This document shows, piece by piece, positions 48,170-56,560 of a DNA stretch of 64,000 nt. Made by a program: the position numbers and the translations under genes. A model generated the notes under the pieces. It saw only the letters and a program-made list of their open reading frames with translations, ran no database searches and was not told the origin of the DNA. This DNA is from an uncultured Collinsella sp. (GTDB lineage: Bacteria > Actinomycetota > Coriobacteriia > Coriobacteriales > Coriobacteriaceae). Location of the stretch: positions 155,003 through 219,002 of the forward strand of contig CAAENX010000002.1 of the NCBI GenBank assembly GCA_900757495.1, given 5' to 3'. The first letter of the stretch is position 1, and every line of letters starts with the position of its first letter.

Positions 48170-51169
48170 ATGAGCGACATCATGAGGCCGATCCCGTTTT
48201 CGCAGCTGATGAACTGGATCATCGAGGAGCACAAGACCCAGGACGCCATCTTTGGCGTGCGCAAGATGGTCACGACCAACCAGGAGGGTGCGCTTCCCAT
48301 TTTTGACGAGCGCATCGAGACTCCGTTTGGCCCGGCCGCCGGCCCCAACACGCAGCTTGCCCAGAACATCGTGGCATCCTACGTGGCCGGTTCCCGCTTC
48401 TTTGAACTCAAGACCGTTCAGGTTATGGACGGCGAGGAGCTCTCCAAGTGTGTGAACAAGCCCTGCATCGTGGCGCAGGACGAGTGCTACAACTGCGAGT
48501 GGTCGACCGAGCTCGAGGTTCCGCAGGCTTTTGCCGAGTACGTGAAGGCATGGTTCGCATGTCACCTCATCGCTCGCGAGTATGGTCTGGGCAGCCCGGA
48601 CGGCTTTGTCTTCAACATGTCCGTGGGCTATGACCTGGAGGGTATTAAGAGCCCCAAGGTCGATGCCTACATCGAGGGCATGAAGGATGCCAGCGGCTCC
48701 GACGTCTGGAACGAGTGCCGCGCATGGGCGCTTGCCAACCTGGACAAGTTTGAGCATGTCGATGCCGCGTTTGTCGAGTCCATCCCGGCGCGCGTTTCCA
48801 ACTCCATTACCGAGTCAACGCTGCATGGCTGCCCGCCGGCGGAGATCGAGCGCATCGCGACCTATCTGATCACCGAGAAGGGCCTCAACACCTACATCAA
48901 GTGCAACCCCACGCTGCTGGGCTATGAGTTTGCCCGCCAGCGCCTCAACGAGCTGGGCTTTGACTACATCGTCTTCGATGACACACACTTCCGCGAGGAC
49001 CTGCAGTGGGCCGACGCCGTGCCCATGTTCGAGCGCCTGATTGCCCTGTGCGCCGAGCACGGCCTGGAGTTTGGTGTCAAGCTGACCAACACGTTCCCCG
49101 TCGACGTGACGAGGGACGAGCTACCTTCCACCGAGATGTACATGTCGGGCCGTTCACTGTTCTCGCTGACCATCGAGGCTGCCCGCCGCATTACCGAGCA
49201 GTTCGATGGCAAGCTGCGCATCAGCTACTCCGGTGGTGCCACGGTCTACAACATCCGCGCTCTGTACGATGCCGGCATTTGGCCCGTCACCCTGGCGACC
49301 GACGTGCTCAAACCCGGCGGTTACGAGCGCTTTAGCCAGATGGCTGGCGAGTTTACCGACCTGGATGGCAAGCCGTTCGCGGGCGTCTCGCTCGAGGCCG
49401 TGACCGCGATCCAGACCGATTCGCTTACCAACCCGCTCTACAAGAAGCCGCTGCGTCCGCTGCCCGACCGCAAGGTCGCCGGCAAGAGCCCGCTTTCCGA
49501 CTGCTTTACCACGCCGTGCCGCACGAGCTGCCCCATCCAGCAGGATATTCCCGCCTACCTGGCGGCTGTTGACGAGGGTCGCTACGAGGACGCGCTCAAC
49601 ATCATTATCGAGCGCAACGCCCTGCCGTTCATTACCGGCACCATCTGCCCGCATCCCTGCGGCCGTGCCTGCGAGCGCGCATTCTACGAGCCCGAGGGCG
49701 CCCAGATTCGCGCCAGCAAGCTCAAGGCTGCCCGCGAGGCCATGACCGCCGTGCTGCCCAAGCTGCGCGCCCAGGCCATCGCCAACGACGGCGAGCGCAA
49801 CGTTGCCGTTATCGGCGGCGGCCCGGCCGGTCTGGCGACGGCGTTCTTCCTGACGCGCGCCGGCGTGCCCGTCACCATCTTTGAGGCCCGCGATTCGCTC
49901 GGCGGCGTGGTCCGTCACGTGATCCCCGAGTTCCGTATTGCGAGCGACGATATCTCCCACGATGCCGAGCTCTGCCTGGCCTTTGGCGCCAAGGTGCAGC
50001 TCAACGCCCGCGTGGATTCCATTGAAGAGCTCAAGGCCCAGGGCTTTACCGACGTGGTCGTGGCCACCGGTGCCTGGATGCCCGGCTCTGCGGGCTTGGG
50101 CGAGGATGCCGAGCTCGACGTGCTGGAGTTCCTCGAGACCGCCAAGAAGGGCGAGAAGCTCGAACTGGGCGAGGACGTCGTGGTTATTGGCGCCGGCAAC
50201 ACCGCCATGGACGCGGCCCGCGTGGCCAAGCGCCTTGCTGGCGTGAAGAACGTGCGCCTGGTGTATCGCCGCACCAAGAAGCAGATGCCCGCCGACGAGG
50301 AAGAGCTCGATCTTGCTCTTGCCGACGGCGTTGAGTTCTGCGAGCTGCTGGCGCCCAAGGCACTCAACGGCGCCGTGCTGACCTGCGACGTTATGGAGCT
50401 TGGCGAGCCGGATGCAAGCGGCCGCCGCAGCCCCGTCGCCACGGGCGAGACCGTCGAGCTTCCCGCCACCACGGTGATCTGCGCCGTGGGCGAGGGCATC
50501 GATGCCAGCCTGTACGATGCTGCGGGCGTCGAGCACGACCGTCGCGGCCGCCTTGCCGCCACCTCCACCGGCGTCGAGGGCGTTTGGGCTGCAGGCGATT
50601 GCCGTCGCGGTCCGGCCACCGTGGTCGAGGCTATTGCCGACGCCGCCGAAGTCGCCCGCGCCATCGCCGGCGTGGACTTTAACAAGTACGCCGACTGCAA
50701 CGAGCAGGCCGGCCGCGAGGACACCTGCTACGAGCGCAAGGGGTCGCTGTGCCGCGACAAGCGCAACTGCACCAAGACCCGCTGCCTGGGCTGCGGCTCG
50801 GTGTGCGAGGTCTGCTGCGACGTGTGCCCCAACCGCGCCAACGTTGCCATCAAGGTGCCGGGCCTGACCAAGCATCAGGTCGTCCATGTCGATGGTATGT
50901 GCAACGAGTGCGGCAACTGCGCCGTGTTCTGCCCCTACCAGGAGGGTCGTCCCTACAAGGACAAGCTCACCCTGTTCTGGAGCGAGGAGGACATGGAGAA
51001 CTCCGAGAACGAGGGCTTCCTGGCCGTGGACGAGGATCACTTTAAGGTCCGCGTCGCCGGCACGGTCCGCACCGTCTCGGTCGATGCCGTCAACACCGGC
51101 CTTCCCGAGGCCGTCCGCCTGACCATCAAGGCCGTGCGCGACAACTATTCGTACCTTCTTAAGAAATAG
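48170..51169 (+). CDS. ygfK: YgfK-type iron-sulfur flavoprotein (putative selenate reductase/purine catabolism)
   Basis: A 999-residue protein near the length of E. coli YgfK. The N-terminal about 430 residues are dihydroorotate-dehydrogenase-like (ISYSGGATVYNIRALYDAGI). A GltD-like part follows with an N-terminal cysteine cluster (CFTTPCRTSCPIQQDIPAYL), FAD motif VIGGGPAGLATAFFLTRAG (about 546) and NAD motif VIGAGNTAMDAARVA. The C-terminus has ferredoxin-like cysteines (CLGCGSVCEVCCDVCP, CNECGNCAVFCP). It probably moves electrons between NAD(P)H and the Mo-hydroxylase encoded downstream. ATG 48170 follows GAGAGGAGC; the frame extension upstream crosses the hairpins. Confidence 0.88.
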   Translation: MSDIMRPIPFSQLMNWIIEEHKTQDAIFGVRKMVTTNQEGALPIFDERIETPFGPAAGPNTQLAQNIVASYVAGSRFFELKTVQVMDGEELSKCVNKPCIVAQDECYNCEWSTELEVPQAFAEYVKAWFACHLIAREYGLGSPDGFVFNMSVGYDLEGIKSPKVDAYIEGMKDASGSDVWNECRAWALANLDKFEHVDAAFVESIPARVSNSITESTLHGCPPAEIERIATYLITEKGLNTYIKCNPTLLGYEFARQRLNELGFDYIVFDDTHFREDLQWADAVPMFERLIALCAEHGLEFGVKLTNTFPVDVTRDELPSTEMYMSGRSLFSLTIEAARRITEQFDGKLRISYSGGATVYNIRALYDAGIWPVTLATDVLKPGGYERFSQMAGEFTDLDGKPFAGVSLEAVTAIQTDSLTNPLYKKPLRPLPDRKVAGKSPLSDCFTTPCRTSCPIQQDIPAYLAAVDEGRYEDALNIIIERNALPFITGTICPHPCGRACERAFYEPEGAQIRASKLKAAREAMTAVLPKLRAQAIANDGERNVAVIGGGPAGLATAFFLTRAGVPVTIFEARDSLGGVVRHVIPEFRIASDDISHDAELCLAFGAKVQLNARVDSIEELKAQGFTDVVVATGAWMPGSAGLGEDAELDVLEFLETAKKGEKLELGEDVVVIGAGNTAMDAARVAKRLAGVKNVRLVYRRTKKQMPADEEELDLALADGVEFCELLAPKALNGAVLTCDVMELGEPDASGRRSPVATGETVELPATTVICAVGEGIDASLYDAAGVEHDRRGRLAATSTGVEGVWAAGDCRRGPATVVEAIADAAEVARAIAGVDFNKYADCNEQAGREDTCYERKGSLCRDKRNCTKTRCLGCGSVCEVCCDVCPNRANVAIKVPGLTKHQVVHVDGMCNECGNCAVFCPYQEGRPYKDKLTLFWSEEDMENSENEGFLAVDEDHFKVRVAGTVRTVSVDAVNTGLPEAVRLTIKAVRDNYSYLLKK

Positions 51170-51180
51170 GCGAGTCTCTT

Positions 51181-51660
51181 ATGGCCAAATCCATTCAACA
51201 TAACGTGGCCTACGTTGCCTGCGGAAGCGGCTGTACTTCCGCAGGCGGCGACGCCCGCTGCAGCGAAGGCTGCATTGGCTGTGGCGCCTGCGTCACGGCC
51301 TGCCCTCACGGCGCCATTGCTCTGGTCGATGGCATCGCCCGCGTGGATCGTTCTAAGTGCACGGGTTGTGGCCTGTGCGGCATGGCGTGCCCGCAGCGCG
51401 TGATTGCCTTCGTCCCCGGCTACCAGAACATTCTGGTGCGCTGCAACAACACCGATAAGGGCGCCATCGCTCGCAAGATCTGCGACACGAGCTGCATCGG
51501 TTGCGGCATGTGCGCCAAAAAGTGCCCTGCCGGCGCAATCCGCATCGAGGACAACTGCGCCCATATCGACGGCACGGACTGCCTGTCGTGCGGCATGTGC
51601 GCTGTCGTCTGCCCGCATGGCGCCATTCACGACCGCACCGGCATCGCCGCCGGCGTGTAG
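51181..51660 (+). CDS. 4Fe-4S ferredoxin-like protein
   Basis: A 159-residue protein with four CxxCxxC-type clusters: CIGCGACVTACPHGA, CTGCGLCGMACP, CIGCGMCAKKCPAGA and CLSCGMCAVVCPHGA. Two 2x[4Fe-4S] domains are thus likely. A further Cys-rich N-terminus (ACGSGCTSAGGDARC) may bind another centre, as in RnfB-like proteins. It lies between ygfK and xdhD with 11-12 bp gaps, so it is probably the electron carrier joining them. Confidence 0.88.
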   Translation: MAKSIQHNVAYVACGSGCTSAGGDARCSEGCIGCGACVTACPHGAIALVDGIARVDRSKCTGCGLCGMACPQRVIAFVPGYQNILVRCNNTDKGAIARKICDTSCIGCGMCAKKCPAGAIRIEDNCAHIDGTDCLSCGMCAVVCPHGAIHDRTGIAAGV

Positions 51661-51672
51661 AAGGGAATCACC

Positions 51673-54450
51673 ATGGCACAGGAATTCACTTTTACCGTTA
51701 ACGGCGTTGAGCGCACGACGACGGAGAATAAACCGCTGCTGCGTTACCTGCGCGACGACCTGCACATCCATTCCGCCAAGGACGGCTGCTCCGAGGGCGC
51801 CTGCGGTACCTGCACCATCCATGTAGACGGCGCGGCCGTCAAGGCATGCGTGCTGACCACCGCTCTTGCCGCCGGCCGCAACATCGTGACCGTTGAGGGC
51901 CTGCCCGAGGACGTGCGCGAGGCCTTTGTGTACGCCTTTGGCGCCGTGGGCGCCGTGCAGTGCGGTTTTTGCATCCCCGGCATGGTCATGGCGGGTGCGG
52001 CGCTCATCGCCGAGGACCCCGAGCCCACTGAGGAGCAGATCAAGTACGCCATCCGCGGCAACGTCTGCCGCTGCACCGGCTACAAGAAGATTATCGAGGG
52101 CATTTCGCTAGCCGCTGCGGTGCTCCGCGGCGAAAAGCAGATCGACGAGGACCTGGAGCGCGGCGACGACTACGGCGTGGGCAAGCGCGCCTTCCGTATT
52201 GACGTGCGCAAGAAAGTGCTCGGCGAGGGCAAGTATCCCGACGACATCGACGAGCTCGATCAGCCGGGTCTGACCTACGCCAGCGCCGTGCGCTCCAAGT
52301 ATCCGCGCGCCCGCGTGCTCTCCATCGATACCTCCAAGGCCGAGGCCCTGCCCGGTGTGGTGGGCATCCTGCGCGCCGAGGACGTGCCGGTCAACCAGGT
52401 CGGCCACCTTATCCAGGACTGGGACGTCATGATCGCGGCAGGCGATATCACCCGCTGCGTGGGCGATGCCATTGTGTTGGTGGTCGCCGAGGACGAAGCG
52501 ACGCTCGAGAAGGCCAAAAAGCTCGTAAAGATCGATTACGAGCCGTTGGAGCCCGTGCGCAACATTGTCGAGGCTAGGGCTGCCGACGCCCCGCGCCTGC
52601 ACGACAGCTTCTTTGCCTTTGGCAACACGGTGGAGCTCAAGGACAACGTGTGCCAGAGCCGTCACGTGACGCGCGGCGACGCCGCCAAGGCGCTGGCAGA
52701 GAGCGCGTTTACCGTAACGCAGCGCTTTACCACGCCCTTTACTGAGCATGCCTTCTTGGAGCCCGAGTGCGCCGTTGCCTTCCCGTACAAGAACGGCGTC
52801 AAGGTGCAGTCGACCGACCAGGGTGCCTACGACACGCGCAAAGAGTGTGCCCACATGTTTGGCTGGGACAACGAGCCCGAGCGCGTGGTCGTCGAGACCA
52901 TGCTCGTGGGCGGCGGCTTTGGCGGTAAGGAGGACGTGTCCATCCAGCATCTGGCCGCGCTCGCCGCATATAAGTTCCAGCGTCCTGTGAAGTGCAAGCT
53001 CACGCGTGCCGAGTCGCTCGCGTTCCATCCCAAGCGCCACGCCATGGACGGCACCTTTACGCTGGGTTGCGACGCCGAGGGCAACTTTACCGGCCTGGAC
53101 TGCGAGATCAACTTTGATACCGGCGCCTACGCATCGCTGTGCGGCCCGGTGCTCGAGCGCGCCTGCACGCACGCCGTCGGCCCCTACAAGTACCAGAACA
53201 CCGATATCCGCGGCTTTGGCTACTACACCAACAACCCGCCCGCTGGCGCCTACCGCGGCTTTGGCGTCTGCCAGTCCGAGTTTGCACTCGAGAGCCTGAT
53301 CGACCTGCTGGCAGAGAAGGTCGGCCTGGATCCGTGGGAGATCCGCTACCGTAACGCCATCGAGCCGGGCGAGGTTTTGCCCAACGGCCAGATTGCCGAT
53401 TGCTCCACGGCGCTGAAGGAGACGTTGCTCGAGGTCAAGGATGCCTACTACGCGCATCCCGGACACGCCGGTATCGCCTGCGCCATGAAGAATGCTGGCG
53501 TGGGCGTGGGTCTGCCCGATGCCGGTCGCTGCAAGATTCGCGTCGAGGATGGCCGCGCCGTGGTCTATGCTGCCACGTCCGACATCGGCCAGGGCTGCAA
53601 CACGGTCTTTTTGCAGGACGTTGCCGAGGCATGCGGTCTGCCGCTGAGCTGCATCGCCAACGGCGAGTGCTCCACCGAGAACGCTCCCGACTCCGGCACC
53701 ACGTCTGGCTCGCGCCAGACGGTCGTAACCGGCGAGGCCGTGCGCGGTGCCGCCTTCCTGCTGCGCGATGCCATGCTTGACATCGAGGCTGGCAAGCCCG
53801 CGCCTGCCACCCCGGTGAGCGCCCATGGTGACGGCGTCAAGATCGAGTACGACGACGGTCGCGCCTATCAGCTGCACACGCAGGAGCTCGTCGCCGGCCA
53901 GGGTATGCATCCTCAGGATCCCGCGGCCGCCATCAAGGCGCTCGAGGGATGTGAGTTTGGCTACGTGTACCTGGAGCCGACCGACAAGCTGGGTGCGGAT
54001 GTTCCCAACCCCAAGAGCCACATTTGCTACGGCTTTGCCACACATGTGGTCATTTTGGACGATGACGGCCGCGTGAGCGAGGTCTATGCCGCGCACGATT
54101 CCGGCAAGGTGGTCAACCCCATCTCCATCCAGGGTCAGATCGAAGGTGGCGTGCTCATGGGTATGGGCTATGCGCTTACCGAGGACTGGCCGCTCAAGGA
54201 CTGCGTGCCCCAGGCAAGGTACGGCACGCTCGGGCTGTTCCGCGCGCCCGAGATTCCGGATATCCATGCCATCTACGTGGAGAAGGACGAGCTGCTGCCC
54301 GTGGCATACGGCGGCAAGGGCATCGGCGAGATCGCAACGATCCCCACGGCGCCTGCCGTGCAGAACGCCTACCGCGCGTTTGACGGCAAGCTGCGTCCAA
54401 ATCTGCCCATGGTGGATACGCCCTACAGCCGCGTCCGCAACCGCGGGTAG
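51673..54450 (+). CDS. xdhD: XdhD-type molybdenum hydroxylase (fused 2Fe-2S and Mo-cofactor domains)
   Basis: A 925-residue xanthine-dehydrogenase-family enzyme, close in size to E. coli XdhD. Residues about 1-155 hold the two 2Fe-2S centres (CSEGACGTCTIHVDG; CGFCIPGMVMAGA with CRCTGYKK). The rest is the molybdopterin domain: LVGGGFGGKEDVSIQHLAAL, PPAGAYRGFGVCQSEFALES and the C-terminal GKGIGEIATIPTAPAVQNA with the catalytic Glu. There is no FAD domain and no FAD-subunit gene in the window, so electrons probably leave through the ferredoxin-like protein and YgfK. Members of this group use a labile selenium ligand; that cannot be seen in the sequence. Confidence 0.88.
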   Translation: MAQEFTFTVNGVERTTTENKPLLRYLRDDLHIHSAKDGCSEGACGTCTIHVDGAAVKACVLTTALAAGRNIVTVEGLPEDVREAFVYAFGAVGAVQCGFCIPGMVMAGAALIAEDPEPTEEQIKYAIRGNVCRCTGYKKIIEGISLAAAVLRGEKQIDEDLERGDDYGVGKRAFRIDVRKKVLGEGKYPDDIDELDQPGLTYASAVRSKYPRARVLSIDTSKAEALPGVVGILRAEDVPVNQVGHLIQDWDVMIAAGDITRCVGDAIVLVVAEDEATLEKAKKLVKIDYEPLEPVRNIVEARAADAPRLHDSFFAFGNTVELKDNVCQSRHVTRGDAAKALAESAFTVTQRFTTPFTEHAFLEPECAVAFPYKNGVKVQSTDQGAYDTRKECAHMFGWDNEPERVVVETMLVGGGFGGKEDVSIQHLAALAAYKFQRPVKCKLTRAESLAFHPKRHAMDGTFTLGCDAEGNFTGLDCEINFDTGAYASLCGPVLERACTHAVGPYKYQNTDIRGFGYYTNNPPAGAYRGFGVCQSEFALESLIDLLAEKVGLDPWEIRYRNAIEPGEVLPNGQIADCSTALKETLLEVKDAYYAHPGHAGIACAMKNAGVGVGLPDAGRCKIRVEDGRAVVYAATSDIGQGCNTVFLQDVAEACGLPLSCIANGECSTENAPDSGTTSGSRQTVVTGEAVRGAAFLLRDAMLDIEAGKPAPATPVSAHGDGVKIEYDDGRAYQLHTQELVAGQGMHPQDPAAAIKALEGCEFGYVYLEPTDKLGADVPNPKSHICYGFATHVVILDDDGRVSEVYAAHDSGKVVNPISIQGQIEGGVLMGMGYALTEDWPLKDCVPQARYGTLGLFRAPEIPDIHAIYVEKDELLPVAYGGKGIGEIATIPTAPAVQNAYRAFDGKLRPNLPMVDTPYSRVRNRG

Positions 54451-54519
54451 GGTAGGGCGCGGACAGCCATTACTGACGAGCTGTTCGCGCTCAACATCAA
54501 CTGCATATGCTGCGCCTTT

Positions 54520-54551
54520 GGCCCCAGCTCCATCGTGAGTCGGGGCCTTTT
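54520..54551 (+). terminator. Terminator of the purine operon
   Basis: GGCCCCAGCTC pairs with GAGTCGGGGCC, followed by TTTTG. The block CGGGGCCTTTTGTTTGGAGC recurs with one flanking difference near 58059-58078, next to another copy of the 62-bp repeat family. Confidence 0.85.
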
Positions 54552-54570
54552 GTTTGGAGCACCTCCGCAT

Positions 54571-55019
54571 GCGGAAGCTGCGTCCCAGATTTCGGCTTCA
54601 GAATGGGACGCGCTTTCCGGAACAGCTTTCAAGCGGAAATTGCATCCCGGAATCAGGCCTCAGAACGGGACACGCTTTCCGGCGGAGGCCTCAAGCGGAA
54701 GCTGTGCTCCAGAATCGAGCCCCAGAGTGGGACATACTTTCCGGATCGGCCCTCAACCGGAAGCTGTGTCCCGGAATCATGACTCAGAATGGGATGCGTT
54801 TTCCGCTGGCCGGTCGTTTGGAAAGCGCATCCCAGTTTGAGTGTTTATTCCGGGACGCGGTTTCCGCTGAAGGACTCAACCGGAAAGCCTGTCCAGCTCC
54901 GGGACTGGATTCCGGGACACGCTTTCCGCCAGGCCCGCCATCCGGAAAGTGCATCCCGTTTTGAGCGTCCAGGCTAGGACGCGCTTTCCGTTGGCGTGGT
55001 CGTTGGGAAAACGCGGCCC
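54571..55019. repeat. Tandem array, 8 copies of a 62-bp unit made of two inverted 31-bp half-units
   Basis: GCGGAAGCTGCGTCCC-like starts lie at 54571, 54633, 54695, 54757, 54819, 54880, 54942 and 55003, that is every 61-62 bp. Half way through each unit, 30-33 bp later, stands the inverted form GGGACGCGCTTTCC (54605, 54667, 54729, 54791, 54853, 54914, 54976). Copies have diverged moderately. The period is not a multiple of three, so it does not encode a repeated peptide although frames happen to be open on both strands. There are no unique spacers. It fills the gap between xdhD and the gene at 55062. Confidence 0.92.
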
Positions 55020-55061
55020 AGATAGGGGGATGCGATCTGGCGATGCGTGGCCTAGCAGCTC

Positions 55062-56060
55062 CTACAGGTCCACCTCGTTGAGCCATGTCGGCAGCGCGGT
55101 CTGCCGGATGCCTGCCGTCTGCAGCTTTTTGGCGAGCATTCCTGCCGAGCGGACCTCGTTCATGGTAAAGCGCAGCAGAGGGTGACCGTAGAGCGATAGG
55201 TGCGCCTCGCGCTGTCGTTCGGCAACGAGCACCTCGGCGGTGGTGCGTCCGGCCAGCATGGTCTGGTCGGTATATTTGATGAGCCCGTCGAGCTCGCCCA
55301 GCGTGAGCTCCCGCTCCTGGCGCTTCCAGGCAAAGTCCGTTCGTATGGGCTTGGCCGAATCGAAGGGGTCCGTCAGCTCGTATTGAAGCCAGTCGGGCGC
55401 AAAGCCCGTCTCGATCATGACGGCTCGGGCGACCGATTCCCCGCCGCTCTCGGCGCGGGCGTCGGCATATCGAAGCGTTGTGAGGGCCGTACGAATCGCG
55501 CGACCATTGCGGGCAGTCGCTCGTTGCTCGACGGCCTCCATCAGCTGTTCCCGCGTAAGGCCGAGCTTTGAGATCGCCGAATCGGCAATGGGCATGCCGC
55601 CGGCAAAACCAGTTTGCAGCAGGCAATCTGTGACCGTTTGGATGGGCGGCGTTACCGATATGCCGGCTCTGCGTATTGCTCCGGCCGGCTCAATTTGGTG
55701 CCGCTGAATATGTGCGCCCGGGCGAGCCGACGGCTTTGTCGAGCTGCAGACATGCACGACATTCAGGTGTCGCCACGAGACCTCGAGCCCCAGCAGACAG
55801 GCGGCCGAAAACGAGCAGAACGTCCAATCGGGGTGGATGATCGCAAGGGCGCGGAGGATTTCGCAATGGCGTTGCGCTCGGTTGAGTTCATCCCAGCGCG
55901 TTTTTCGCGCAAACAACCCCGGCATGGGTGAGACAACCGTGCCGCCGGTGCGCCGAAGGAGCGCTTTTCGGGTCGCCGTGCTCGGGGGAATCAGGCAGCG
56001 CCCCTCTTGTTCGGCTTGAGTGAGCAGTTGGTCGATGAGTTGGTCATTGCAATGGGTCAT
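55062..56060 (-). CDS. AbiEi-antitoxin-like / DUF559-like protein
   Basis: A 332-residue protein. The N-terminal part (about 15-60: LLTQAEQEGRCLIPPSTATR, GLFARKTRWDEL) resembles the winged-helix head of AbiEi-type antitoxins. The C-terminal part (PIRTDFAWKRQERELTLGEL, DGLIKYTDQTML, EVLVAERQREAHLSLYGHPL) resembles the Vsr/DUF559 endonuclease-like fold common in actinobacterial proteins of this layout. No AbiEii-type toxin gene lies beside it. Function unknown; a defence or solitary regulatory role is possible. It ends 42 bp from the 62-bp array. Confidence 0.55.
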   Translation of the reverse strand: MTHCNDQLIDQLLTQAEQEGRCLIPPSTATRKALLRRTGGTVVSPMPGLFARKTRWDELNRAQRHCEILRALAIIHPDWTFCSFSAACLLGLEVSWRHLNVVHVCSSTKPSARPGAHIQRHQIEPAGAIRRAGISVTPPIQTVTDCLLQTGFAGGMPIADSAISKLGLTREQLMEAVEQRATARNGRAIRTALTTLRYADARAESGGESVARAVMIETGFAPDWLQYELTDPFDSAKPIRTDFAWKRQERELTLGELDGLIKYTDQTMLAGRTTAEVLVAERQREAHLSLYGHPLLRFTMNEVRSAGMLAKKLQTAGIRQTALPTWLNEVDL

Positions 56061-56352
56061 GAGCTACCGCCTCCTTTTGGGTAGCAAAAACGTATCAGCT
56101 GGAACTTGCCGCTCAGCTGACCAAAAGCTGACCAAAATCTAACCATGCAGGTAGATGGCCTGTTTTCGGCGACATTTTTACATTCGAATCGGTGGGCGGT
56201 AATCGGCGACCGTGAACGGTGGCTAGATATGAAGTCTTGGTAAGTTTCGGGACGTGTACCTTTTTGAAAAAGAGCATTCTATCTGCTGTTTTATGTTTCT
56301 GGATCGCATATTTGAAGGCATATGATAAGGGCGGCGGATCGTCGTCTTGTAT
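56061..56352. other. Intergenic region upstream of the AbiEi-like gene
   Basis: It contains AGCTGACCAAA twice in a row near 56115-56137, within or near the promoter of the minus-strand gene, and otherwise AT-richer sequence without a gene. The right part leads into another copy of the 62-bp repeat family. Confidence 0.4.
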
Positions 56353-56464
56353 CTGCGGAAACTGTGTCCCGGAATTGCCGCTCAGAACGGGACGCGCTTT
56401 CCGGATGGCATGTTTGGCGGAAGCTACGGCCCAGTTTTTTGCACCAGAACGGGGTACATTTTCC
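56353..56464. repeat. Two further units of the 62-bp repeat family
   Basis: GCGGAAACTGTGTCCC at 56353 and GCGGAAGCTACGGCCC at 56415 are 62 bp apart. Their inverted partners AACGGGACGCGCTTTCC at 56384 and AACGGGGTACATTTTCC at 56446 are each 31 bp later, the same phasing as in the array at 54571-55019. Confidence 0.88.
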
Positions 56465-56511
56465 GGAACGGTCCACGTGCGGTGGTGTACCGCCCCTTTT
56501 GCGTGCGCCGC

Positions 56512-56545
56512 TTGTCGAATTACATTATAGCTAGCTATAATGTAA
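56512..56545 (+). promoter_or_regulatory. Promoter with 26-bp perfect palindrome over the -10 box
   Basis: TTGTCG (56512-56517), 18 bp, then TATAAT (56536-56541) form a promoter. A perfect palindrome (TTACATTATAGCT and its exact complement, 56520-56545) covers the -10 and ends on the ribosome site AAGGAAGGA of the ATPase gene at 56561. A dimeric repressor bound there would block initiation; the ATPase itself has an internal winged helix and could be autoregulatory. Confidence 0.75.
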
Positions 56546-56560
56546 AGGAAGGATGGCCCT

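Noticed and set aside
54535..54840. Repeat-containing protein (about 100 residues) encoded by the tandem array
   Set aside because: The period is 61-62 bp, so frames shift from unit to unit; open frames on both strands are accidental.
54571..55019. CRISPR array
   Set aside because: The intervals between motif copies are themselves repeated and there are no unique spacers or cas genes.
54784..55626. 280-codon minus-strand frame joining the array and part of the AbiEi-like gene
   Set aside because: It runs in a different frame from the supported gene 55062-56060 and has no family resemblance.
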